The translations under genes and the position numbers were made by a program. Below, one piece after another: positions 50,925 through 59,500 of a stretch of 64,000 nt of DNA (positions are counted from its first letter, which is position 1; each line of letters begins with the position of its first letter). Source of the stretch: Polyangiaceae bacterium UTPRO1 (GTDB lineage Bacteria; Desulfobacterota; Binatia; UTPRO1); NCBI GenBank assembly GCA_002050235.1, contig MWST01000003.1:1-64000 (forward strand), written 5' to 3'. The notes beneath the pieces were generated by a model that was not told the origin of the DNA, did not search any database, and worked only from the letters and a program-made list of their open reading frames with translations.

Positions 50925-51803
50925 ATGGAGATCACGGCCGAGGCGGTGCGAGCGGGCATGGCGGCGGCTCGCTACGTCACCACGCCGCGGGTCGAGACCG
51001 TGGTCTATCTGGCGCTGGTGCTGGAGAAGCCGCTCCTCGTCGAGGGTCCGGCGGGCGCCGGCAAGACCGAGCTCGCCAAGGTCGTCGCGTCGATGCTCGG
51101 AACCGAGGTGATCCGCCTCCAGTGTTACGAGGGCCTCGACGCCGCGCACGCTCTCTACGAGTGGAACTACCAGAAGCAGCTCATGCGCCTGCAAGCCGAC
51201 CGCGAGCACGCCGGGTGGAACGAGCTCAAGGACCACATCTTCTCGCGCGAGTACCTCCTCGAACGGCCGCTTCTGCGGGCGATCGGCGCACCGCGCCGGA
51301 CGGTCCTCCTGATCGACGAGATCGACAAGGCCGACGAGGAGCTCGAGGCGTTCCTGCTCGAGATGCTGGCCGAGTATCAGGTGACGGTGCCGGAGCTGGG
51401 AACGATCGTCGCCCGTGAACGCCCGGTGGTGATCCTGACGTCGAACCAGCGCCGCGAGCTCTCGGAGGCGCTCAAGCGCCGCTGCTTGCACCTCTACCTG
51501 GACTTTCCCGGAGTCGAGAAGGAGCGCGAGATCATCGCTCTCAAGGTTCCGGAGCTCGACGCGCAGCTGCGGGCGCGGGTCGCCGAGTTCGTGGCGCGGC
51601 TGCGCCGCCTCGGCCTCAAGAAGTCGCCGAGCATCGCCGAGACGCTCGACTGGGCGCGGGCGCTCGTCGCGCTCGGTATTCGCGAGCTCGACCAGGAGGC
51701 GGTGCGGCGGACACTGGCGGTGCTCTTGAAGCACGAGGAGGACGTTCGCAAGGCGGAGCCCGCGATCGCCGGCGTCGGCCGCGCGCCCGCGGTCAAGCGC
51801 TGA
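50925..51803 (+). CDS. MoxR-family AAA+ ATPase
   Basis: The 292-residue AAA+ ATPase has Walker A EGPAGAGKTELAKV, a DAAHALYEWNYQKQL segment, Walker B LLIDEIDKADEELEAFLLEML and sensor 1 in VILTSNQRRELSEALKRRC. MoxR proteins usually work with VWA proteins in metalloenzyme activation. This branch resembles CoxD-like members paired with CoxE-like VWA proteins. The matching VWA gene is 426 bases downstream on the same strand, separated by an opposite-strand gene. No carbon monoxide dehydrogenase genes are present in the window. Confidence 0.9.
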   Translation: MEITAEAVRAGMAAARYVTTPRVETVVYLALVLEKPLLVEGPAGAGKTELAKVVASMLGTEVIRLQCYEGLDAAHALYEWNYQKQLMRLQADREHAGWNELKDHIFSREYLLERPLLRAIGAPRRTVLLIDEIDKADEELEAFLLEMLAEYQVTVPELGTIVARERPVVILTSNQRRELSEALKRRCLHLYLDFPGVEKEREIIALKVPELDAQLRARVAEFVARLRRLGLKKSPSIAETLDWARALVALGIRELDQEAVRRTLAVLLKHEEDVRKAEPAIAGVGRAPAVKR

Positions 51804-51809
51804 CGGAGA

Positions 51810-52112
51810 TCAGCCGAAGAGGCGCTGCGCCCACGGCAGGAGCGAGAACGTCGTGTACGCCATGAGCGTGAGCGCGAGGCCGGTCATGGCGAGTCGGCGC
51901 CGGGGGGATGCGGCGAGCGCGATCACGAGGACGATCGCCAGCGCCTTCGCCGCCACCAGCGTCGGTCCGGCTCCGAAGCGATCGAATCCGGCGCGGAGGA
52001 GCGGGTTCATCTCGCCGTGCTGCTCCCAGCCTATGTACGTGGCGAAGCCGTCGAAGAGCTGGAGCCCGAGATTGGCGGCGACCAGGATGGCGAGGCGGGT
52101 GCCGAGGCGCAC
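51810..52112 (-). CDS. Small DUF5658-like membrane protein
   Basis: A 100-residue protein with about three hydrophobic segments (7-27, 51-67, 76-94) and the sequence NLGLQLFDGFATYIGWEQ then EMNPLLRAGFDRFGAGPT. This pattern matches the small DUF5658-type membrane family as I recall it. The GTG start (52112) is chosen because the hydrophobic segment follows at once. It sits on the opposite strand between the MoxR and VWA genes, its stop only 7 bases from the MoxR stop. Function unknown. Confidence 0.6.
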   Translation of the reverse strand: MRLGTRLAILVAANLGLQLFDGFATYIGWEQHGEMNPLLRAGFDRFGAGPTLVAAKALAIVLVIALAASPRRRLAMTGLALTLMAYTTFSLLPWAQRLFG

Positions 52113-52229
52113 GCACCCCGAGCGTGCAACGCCGGTGCCACGGGCAGACGCGAAACCGTTGAGATTTTCTCGATCCGTAGTGCTGCAACGGTGCGCGATC
52201 GCGGGTCGACGCGCGCCCCTGCACAAGAA

Positions 52230-53483
52230 ATGAAGGCGCGCCTCGAAGCTCTCGTCGCCGCACTTCGTGACCGCGGCCTGGCGGTGAGCCTCGCAGAGGC
52301 CATGGATGCCGCGCGGGCAGCGGCATTGATCGGCGTCGAGCGGGAGGCGCTGCGCGAAGCCCTCGCAGCGGCGCTGGTGAAGGACGAGCGCGACCGGGCT
52401 GCGTTCGTCGCCGCATTCGACGTCGTCTTCCCGGCACGCATCGAGATGGCGGGAGGTAGGCGCGGGCGCGGCCGGCGCCGAGGAGGGGTCGGGGATGGAG
52501 GCAGCTCCGGCGGCGGTGCTGCGACTCCGGCCGGCGGCGCCGGCAGCGCCGATGAGAAGGTGAACGTGAGTCCGGCGGCGCCCGGGCAGCTCGGGCGCCC
52601 CGGACGGCCTGCGCCCGACGGCGCCGCGGACCGACCGGGTGCCGCCGCGAGGCCGGTGCGCCGGGAGCCGGCGGCGCAGCGCCATGCGCCCGACGCCGCA
52701 CGGACTGCGGCGGCGCCGCCCGACGACGGGCGTTCGCTCGGCGCGGCAGCCTCGCATCTCGCTCGCCTCGACCGCGAGCGCCGGCTCTTGCGGCTGCCGT
52801 TCCGCGACATGGCGCCGGCCGACGTCGAGGCCTGCGCCGACCTCGCGCGCGCGATCGCCGCCCGTATCGCCGGGCGGGTGCGGCGGCGTTTGGCCGCTCG
52901 GCCGCGGGGACGGCTCGACTTGCGCCGCACCATCCGCGCCGCGATCCCGCGCGGCGGCGTGCTCTTCGAACGCCGCTGGCGCGACCGGCGGCCTGGTCCT
53001 CCGGACCTCGTCGCGCTCTGCGATCTCTCCGCATCGGCGGCGACCGCGACCGGCTTCTTCCTCGCGCTCCTCGCCCCGGCGGCATCGTACTTTCGCCGCG
53101 TCCGCCTCTTCGGGTTCGTCGATCGCCTCGTCGAGATCGAGTTCGCGGACGGACAGGTGCGGCCGGCGGCGCCGATCGATCTCATGGCGCGCTCCGACTT
53201 CGGGCGCGTGCTGGGCGATCTCGTGGAGGACGAGTCCGCAGCGCTCGGCGCCGACACCGTGCTTCTGATCCTCGGCGACGCCCGCAACAACCGACTGCCG
53301 GCGCGCGCCGATTTGCTCGCGGCGGTGCGGGCTCGCGTGCGGCGCGTGCTCTGGTTGAATCCCGAGCCGCGCGAGCGCTGGGACACCGGCGACAGTGTGA
53401 TGGCGACCTACGCGCGCCACGTCGACGCCGTCGTCGCCTGCGGTACGCTCGCCGAGCTCGAGCGCGCGCTCGGCGCGATCTGA
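52230..53483 (+). CDS. VWA-domain protein of the CoxE type
   Basis: The 417-residue protein has an N-terminal helical region (1-70, KARLEALVAALRDRGLAVSL). A long Gly/Pro/Arg-rich low-complexity linker follows (about 75-168), then a VWA domain with MIDAS DLSAS (265-269). The family ending includes VLWLNPEPRERWDTGDSVMATY. CoxE-type proteins pair with MoxR ATPases such as the one at 50.9 kb. The ATG at 52230 has no strong ribosome site. The linker is unusually long and low in complexity. Confidence 0.85.
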   Translation: MKARLEALVAALRDRGLAVSLAEAMDAARAAALIGVEREALREALAAALVKDERDRAAFVAAFDVVFPARIEMAGGRRGRGRRRGGVGDGGSSGGGAATPAGGAGSADEKVNVSPAAPGQLGRPGRPAPDGAADRPGAAARPVRREPAAQRHAPDAARTAAAPPDDGRSLGAAASHLARLDRERRLLRLPFRDMAPADVEACADLARAIAARIAGRVRRRLAARPRGRLDLRRTIRAAIPRGGVLFERRWRDRRPGPPDLVALCDLSASAATATGFFLALLAPAASYFRRVRLFGFVDRLVEIEFADGQVRPAAPIDLMARSDFGRVLGDLVEDESAALGADTVLLILGDARNNRLPARADLLAAVRARVRRVLWLNPEPRERWDTGDSVMATYARHVDAVVACGTLAELERALGAI

Positions 53484-53529
53484 GCACGGCCGCCGGTCGC
53501 GCTGCGGCGCTGCGGCGGCGCTGACGCTT

Positions 53530-54132
53530 CTACAGCCGACGGCCGAGCGCCGCGAAGAAGAGCTCGAGGAAGCGATAGGTGAGGCCCCAGACGACATGGC
53601 GGCCGGGCGCGCCGACCAGGATGCCCGGGTAGTGCATTTCGCGTTGCTCGCGCGGCCAGTAGAAGGGCACGCGGCGGTCGCGTTCCTGGAGGTGGGCCGT
53701 CGGCACCCAGAGCACTTCGCGCACCTCGTCGTTCGGTGTCGGTGCGGCGCGACGATCGAGGCGGTAGACGAAGGCCGACACGACGAGCGAGTCGAAGCCG
53801 GGCGGCGCGCCCTCGATGTCGTCGAGGCGCCCGAGCAACTCGGCGCTCGCGAGGTCGAGGCCTACCTCCTCGCGGGTCTCGCGCTCGGCGGCGTGGCGCA
53901 CCGATGCATCGCCCGGATCGACGCGGCCGCCGGGGAAAGCCATGTGGCCCGACCACGGATCGTGCGGGCGCTCGGCGCGCTCGATGAAGAGCAGCTCGCT
54001 GCCGGCGTTGCCGTCGTGCAGGACCGCCGCCACCGCCGCGCGCTTGCCGCTCGGCTCGATGATCCGCGGCGCGTGCGCGCGCAGGCGGCGCCGGATGTCG
54101 TCGACGCTGAGCTGCGGTGGCGGCGTGTCCAT
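53530..54132 (-). CDS. CoA pyrophosphatase (NudL-type Nudix hydrolase)
   Basis: Hydrolyses CoA to 3'-phospho-ADP and phosphopantetheine. The 200 residues contain the Nudix box in AFPGGRVDPGDASVRHAA followed by ERETREEVGLDL. The Asp variants in the first half of the box are typical of the NudL/YeaB group. It also has the UPF0035-like RAAVAAVLHD and LWVPTAHLQ segments. Divergent from the Rieske gene, with 38 bases between the starts. Confidence 0.85.
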   Translation of the reverse strand: MDTPPPQLSVDDIRRRLRAHAPRIIEPSGKRAAVAAVLHDGNAGSELLFIERAERPHDPWSGHMAFPGGRVDPGDASVRHAAERETREEVGLDLASAELLGRLDDIEGAPPGFDSLVVSAFVYRLDRRAAPTPNDEVREVLWVPTAHLQERDRRVPFYWPREQREMHYPGILVGAPGRHVVWGLTYRFLELFFAALGRRL

Positions 54133-54170
54133 TGGCGGTGCGGCACGCGCATGCTAGGCAAGTCGGTCGG

Positions 54171-54527
54171 ATGGAGCAATCGCGCGAGGTCGTCGTCGCC
54201 GCCGTCGGCGAGCTCGCACCGGGCACGACGCGGAAGTTCCTGCTGCCGACCGCGGGCGAGCCGACCGAGGCCTTCATCGTGAATGTCGACGGCACTCTGC
54301 ATGCGTGGGTCAACCGCTGCCGCCACATCGCGATCACCATGGACTGGGTCGAGGGACGCTTCCTCGACGACAGCGGCTGCTACGTGGTGTGCGCGACGCA
54401 CGGCGCGCTCTACGAGCCCGCCACCGGCCACTGCGTCTCCGGCCCGCCCTTCGGCCGCGCCCTCATCCGCGTGCCGCTGCGCATGGACGGCGAGCGCGTG
54501 ATCGCGACGATCCCCGACGAGCTCTAG
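54171..54527 (+). CDS. Rieske [2Fe-2S] ferredoxin-like protein
   Basis: A 118-residue single-domain Rieske protein. Cluster ligands are visible in NRCRHIAITMDW (CxH) and YVVCATHGALYEPATG (CxxH). No membrane segment or Tat signal is present, so it is probably cytoplasmic. The start ATG 54171 (MEQSREVVV) is preferred over an upstream ATG at 54117, which falls inside the Nudix gene. It may feed electrons to an oxygenase or serve a redox sensor role; no oxygenase is adjacent. Confidence 0.85.
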   Translation: MEQSREVVVAAVGELAPGTTRKFLLPTAGEPTEAFIVNVDGTLHAWVNRCRHIAITMDWVEGRFLDDSGCYVVCATHGALYEPATGHCVSGPPFGRALIRVPLRMDGERVIATIPDEL

Positions 54528-54564
54528 GCGGGCCGGCCGGCATACCGGTGCCCGCCGCCGCGGC

Positions 54565-54810
54565 TCACTCCGGCTCGTCGCCGAAATGGGCGCGGATGAT
54601 CCTCTGCTTCAGGTACTCGAGCGTGCCCAGGTCTTCGACGATGTCGCCGCCGGTGTCGTAGAAGAAGATCTCGCCGCTCTTGTTGCGGCCTACGGCGACC
54701 ACCCACTCCAGCTCGTCGCGGTCCTCGAGGAGGTAGTTGATGGTTTGCGACACCCCCTTGCCGGAGATGATCGTGACCTTCGCGCGTGCGGTCTTGTCGT
54801 CGTTCGCCAT
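54565..54810 (-). CDS. Conserved-looking 81-residue protein of unknown function
   Basis: An acidic small protein, MANDDKTARAKVTIISGKGV onwards, with alternating beta-like strands (VTIISGKG, EWVVAVGRN, GEIFFYDTGG) and a final helix (LEYLKQRIIRAHF). No membrane segment, signal or cysteines. I do not recognise it. No ribosome site is clear. It lies between the Rieske gene (convergent) and the RNA methyltransferase on the same strand, 42 bases after the latter. Codon use looks coding. Confidence 0.65.
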   Translation of the reverse strand: MANDDKTARAKVTIISGKGVSQTINYLLEDRDELEWVVAVGRNKSGEIFFYDTGGDIVEDLGTLEYLKQRIIRAHFGDEPE

Positions 54811-54852
54811 CAGCCGATCGAACAGAATCGCCTAAGGGACCGTATAAGCGGG

Positions 54853-56013
54853 CTAGGGAGCAGTCAATACGGCTTCGAGGACCGTCTCGACGTGCGGACC
54901 TTGCGGGAAGAGATCGAGCGGTTGTACGCGCCCGATCGCGTAGCCTGCGCCGGTGAGCGTGCGCGCGTCGCGCGCTAGGGTGGTCGGGTCGCACGACACG
55001 TAGACGATGCGTTCGGGTGCAAGCCGCGCCAGGAGATGCGTCACTGCAGCGGCGCCGGTGCGCGGCGGATCGAGAACCGCGACGCGCGCGCCCGAGAGAC
55101 CGTGACGACGGAGATACGCGTCCGCGGCGGCGACCACGAAGCGCACGTTGTCGAGACCTGCCGCCGCTGCGTTGGCGGCGCCGTCCTCGATCCCGCGGGC
55201 GTCGTGATCGACGGCGACGACCGACGGCGCGATGCGTGCGAGCGGCAGCGTCAGATTGCCGGCGCCGCAGAAGAGGTCGAGCACCGGCGCGCCGCCGCCG
55301 ACCAGCGCCGTTACCGAGCGCACGAGGAGCCGGTTGGCGGCAGGGTTCACTTGCGTGAAGGTCCCGGCGCGCTGCACGGTCGGCGGCGCGTCGGCTTGCG
55401 CGCGCACCGTGATCGTGGTGGTCCCGAAGCGGCGCCTCCACGTGCGGCCGCGGAGCGCCATCCCTGCGGCGGTCGGGGTAGCGGCGAGCCAGGCGCGGAT
55501 CGTCGCCTCGTCGGCGGCGACGAAGGCGCCCCGAGCTGTCGCCTCGAACACGAGCGTTCCGCGTCCGTCGGCGACGATCTCCACGTCGTCGAGCACGGTG
55601 TGCAACGAGGCGACGAGAGTTCGCAGCGGTGCGAGCCCGGCGGCGACGGGGGGCTCGGCGATCGGACACTGGTCGATCGGCACGAGCGCATGCGAGCGCG
55701 GCTGCCGGTAGCCTACGACGCCGCCGGCGCCGACATGCACCCGGATGCGATGGCGGTAGCCCCACTCCGAAGGCGCGGCGATGATCGGCAGGAGCGCGCG
55801 GGGCGCGGCGCCGGCGATCCGCGCCAGCGACTCGCGGACGCTCGCTTCCTTGGCGACGAGTTGCGCGGCGTAGTCGATGTGCTGCCACGGGCAGCCGCCG
55901 CACGCATGCGCCCACGGGCACGGCGGCGTGCGGCGCGCCACACCCGGCGTGCAGGCGTGGACGAGCGCGGCGCGCGCCCAGTTGCGGTGCTCCTCGACGA
56001 TGCGGACCCGCAC
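54853..56013 (-). CDS. RNA (uracil-5)-methyltransferase, TrmA/RlmCD family
   Basis: S-adenosylmethionine-dependent m5U methyltransferase. From GTG 56013 there are 386 residues with a four-Cys cluster (PCPWAHACGGCPWQHIDY, an iron-sulfur site of RlmD-type enzymes with an upstream Cys), QVNPAANRLL, the SAM site VLDLFCGAGNLTLPLA, VLDPPRTGA and catalytic Cys in VYVSCDPTTLARD. An in-frame TRAM-like segment, ALAYGRDALGRHEGRVVF, precedes GTG 56013 (about 56013-56130), but no ATG, GTG or TTG lies in frame there. The true 5' end is therefore uncertain. Confidence 0.82.
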   Translation of the reverse strand: MRVRIVEEHRNWARAALVHACTPGVARRTPPCPWAHACGGCPWQHIDYAAQLVAKEASVRESLARIAGAAPRALLPIIAAPSEWGYRHRIRVHVGAGGVVGYRQPRSHALVPIDQCPIAEPPVAAGLAPLRTLVASLHTVLDDVEIVADGRGTLVFEATARGAFVAADEATIRAWLAATPTAAGMALRGRTWRRRFGTTTITVRAQADAPPTVQRAGTFTQVNPAANRLLVRSVTALVGGGAPVLDLFCGAGNLTLPLARIAPSVVAVDHDARGIEDGAANAAAAGLDNVRFVVAAADAYLRRHGLSGARVAVLDPPRTGAAAVTHLLARLAPERIVYVSCDPTTLARDARTLTGAGYAIGRVQPLDLFPQGPHVETVLEAVLTAP

Positions 56014-56194
56014 CCGGTCGCCCGGCGCCGCGCCGGGGACGAAGACGACGCGCCCCTCGTGGCGTCCGAGCGCATCCCGTCCGTAGGCTAGCGCGGTGAC
56101 GTCGAGGACGAACGTCCCCGGCGTGTCCGGACAGTGGGGTGTCGGCGGCGGCCGCTCGGTGCTCGTGGGGTGATCCTCGCTGGCGCGGGCCCGC

Positions 56195-56527
56195 TCAGTC
56201 GTTCGCTGCGGGCGCCGCTCCCGGCGCCGGCTCGGCGGCGGGCGCCTCGCGGGCGGGGGCGAGCCGCTCCCGCGCCACCGCCTCGAAGCGGTCGGCGAGC
56301 TCCTCGAAGCGGCGCGCCATCTGCTCGCTCCGGCCGGCGACGTCCTCGAGCCGTCGCGCCATGAACGTGCGCTGGTCTTCGAGCTCGCGGATCTTCGCCT
56401 CCAGCTCCTGCACGCGCGGGTTGGCGGCGATGATGTAGTTGCCGGCCCCTGACGTCACCATGAACACGGCGCCGGCGACGCCGAGGATGAACCCCAGCAG
56501 GAATCCCACCAAGACCTTCAATATCAT
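56195..56527 (-). CDS. Single-membrane-pass coiled-coil protein
   Basis: A 110-residue protein with an N-terminal membrane segment (LKVLVGFLLGFILGVAGAVF) followed by a heptad-rich helix (about 38-88, VQELEAKIRELEDQRTFMAR) and a disordered Ala/Pro tail. The ATG at 56527 overlaps the NAD-GDH stop as ATGA, so it is probably translated from the same message. No known family. It could be a scaffold or membrane anchor, but this is inference. Confidence 0.7.
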   Translation of the reverse strand: MILKVLVGFLLGFILGVAGAVFMVTSGAGNYIIAANPRVQELEAKIRELEDQRTFMARRLEDVAGRSEQMARRFEELADRFEAVARERLAPAREAPAAEPAPGAAPAAND

Positions 56528-59500
56528 CCGTTCTCCTCCAATCGTCCGAGCTCGCGCACCAATACCATGATCGCGGCGAGTGTGACGGTCCCCGCGCTCT
56601 GGAGGTCGGCGAGGAGGGTGCGGATGCGCTCCAGCGTCGCGGCGCGGCGGAGACGATAGGTCACGACTCGGGCGGCGACCTCGCCGCTGCCGGCGAGCAG
56701 CCGGCGGGTGAGCTCGCGGCGCACCCGGTCGAGCTCGGCGCCGAGGCTTTCCACCGCCCGGCGCTCCCAGCGGTCCGCGCCGGCGGTGTCGTCCAGGGTC
56801 CGGCGGAGCCAGGCGAAGTCGAAGATCTCGTCGGCGCCGAAGTAGGTCGCGGCTACGGTCGCCGACGGAATGCTGGTCGCGGCCGCTACGTGCGCGACGT
56901 CGAGGAGCGCGCGCAGCCCTTCCAGCCGAACGCAGGATGCTACGAGATCCGCCGGCACCTGCTCGGCGGCGAGGGCTGCGGCGCGGGCTTGGCGACGGCC
57001 GCGCTCGGCCGGCGGCAGCGCCGCTTCGGCTTCCGCGAGCGCCGGTCGGAGGCGATCTATGAGAGCGTCGAGGGAGCCGAGGCTCGGATAGGCGGCGAGC
57101 AGCCAGCGCACCGTGCGGTCGAGCGCGGCGACCACGAGATCGAGCACGCGCGTCTCGACCGCCGGTCCCGCCTCGGCCGCTCGGGACGCCAGCGCGCGGG
57201 CGCCGGCGAGAGCGTCCGCGATCACGAAGGCGCGCGCGATGTCGGGCACCGACGCGCCGCTCTCGCGCATCGTGCGCGTGAAGAAAGTGGCGCCCATCAG
57301 GTCGACGATGTCGTTCGTGAGCGTGGTGGCGATGATCTCGCGGCGCAGCCGATGCGTGCGGATGGCGTCGCGGCAGCGGGCGACCATCGGCGCCGGGAAG
57401 TACGCGAACAGCACGCCTTCGAGATAGGGATCCTCGCAGAGGGCGTCGCCGGCGAGGAGCCGCGTCGCATGCATCTTGGCGTACGCCAGCAGCACGGCGA
57501 GCTCGGGGCGCGTGAGGCCGCGGACGGTCGATCGGCGCGCCCGCAGAGCCTCGCGATCGGGCAACCCTTCGAGCGCGCGATCGAGAAGCCCGGTCGCTTC
57601 GAGATCGGCCATCATCTCGCGGAAGTCGACGAGGCGGGTCTCGCTGCGGCGCTGGTCGCGCGAGATGACCCGGCTCTGGGCGCGGTTGTGGGCGAGCACG
57701 AGCGCGGCTACGTCCTCGGCGATCTCCCGGAGGAGATCGTTGCGAGCGGCCACGGTCATGGCGCCGCTGGCGACCAGCGGCTGCAAGGCGATCTTCAGGT
57801 TCACCTCGTGGTCCGAGGTATCGACGCCGGCGGAATTGTCGATGGCGTCGGTGTTGATGCGGCCGCCCGCGAGCGCGAGCTCGATCCGCGCCCGCTGCGT
57901 GAACCCGAGATTGCCGCCTTCGCCGACCACGCGGGCGCGGAGCTCGTTCGCGTTCACGCGCACGGCGGCATTGGCGGCATCGCCGACCTCGGCGTTGCTC
58001 TCGCTCCGCGCCTTCACGTAGGTGCCGATGCCGCCGTTGAAGAGCAGGTCGGTCGGCATGCGCAGCACCGCCTGGATCAACTGATCGGCGTCGATCGTCT
58101 CTGCGGCGATGCCGAGCATGGCGCGCGCTTCGGCCGAGAGCCGGACGGTCTTGGTGCCGCGCGGGATCACGGCCGCGCCCGCGCTCATGGCCTCGGGACG
58201 GTAGTCGGCCCAGCTCGAGCGCGGCAACGCGAAGAGCCGGGCCCGCTCTGCGTACGACGCTTCCGGATCGGGATCGGGGTCGAGGAATACGTGGCGGTGG
58301 TCGAAAGCGGCGCGCAAGCGCGCCGTGCGCGAGCGGAGCAGGCCGTTGCCGAAGACGTCGCCGCTCATGTCGCCGATGCCGGTCACGGTGAACGCGTCGC
58401 GGGTGACGTCGCGGCCGTCGAGCTCGCGGAAGTGGAGCGCGATGCACTCCCACGCGCCGCGCGCCGTGATGCCCATGCGCTTGTGGTCGTAGCCGTGCGA
58501 GCCGCCCGAAGCGAAGGCGTCGCCGAGCCAGAAGCCGCGCTCTGCGGCGAGCGCGTTGGCGACGTCCGAGAAGGTGGCGGTGCCTTTGTCGGCGGCGACT
58601 ACGAGGTACGGGTCGGGCTGATCGTGGCAGGCGATGCCGGCCGGACGCACGACGCGGTCGCCGTCGAGGTTGTCGGTGAGATCGAGCAGGCAGCCGACGA
58701 ACGTGCGGTAGGCGGCGACCACTGCCGCCGGGTCGACCGGCCCCTTGACGATGAATCCGCCCTTGGCGCCGACCGGAACGATGACGGCGTTCTTCACCGT
58801 CTGCGTCTTCAAGAGGCCGAGGATCTCGGCCCGGAAATCGTCGCGCCGCTCGCTCCAGCGCAGGCCGCCGCGCGCGATGCGGCCGGCGCGCAGGTGCACG
58901 CCCTCGACGCGCGGCCCGTGGACGAAGATCTCGTACAGCGGGCGCGGCTTCGGCATGTGGTCGACGCGGGCGCAGTCCACCTTGAAAGCGACGGTCTCGC
59001 CGCGTCCGGTCGCCAGCCCGGCGTAGTAGCTCGTGCGTACGGTGGCGCCGACGAGATTGCCGAGCGCGCGCAGGACCCGGTCGTCGGCGATGTTCGGGAT
59101 CTCGTCGAGCGCGCCGACGAAGGCATCGCCAGCGGCGGCAGCTCGCTCGGGGTCGGCGCGCGGATCGTGGCGCGCCGCAAACCAGGCGAAGAGCAGCGCC
59201 GCGTGGCGCGGATGGCGGGTGAGCGCGTCCACCGCGGCGCGCGGGCTCGGCGCGGCGCCGATCTGCGTCGCGTAGACGCCGTAGCCGCGCAACACCTCGA
59301 TCTCCTGCCACGAGAGCCCGGCGGTGAGCACGAGGCGGTGCAGGCCGTCGCTCTCGACGCGCCCATCGCGGACGGCGAGCACGGCCGCGATCAGGCGTGC
59401 AGCGTCACCGGCGAGGTCGATGCGGGCGCCCGCCTCCGTGCGCACCAGGAAGGTCTCGATGTGGGCCGGCGCGCCTGCGAGCGCCGGCAAGAGCACGGCG

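Noticed and set aside
50925..53483. Carbon monoxide dehydrogenase maturation locus
   Set aside because: MoxR and CoxE-type proteins occur in many contexts, and no CoxM, CoxS or CoxL gene is present in the window.
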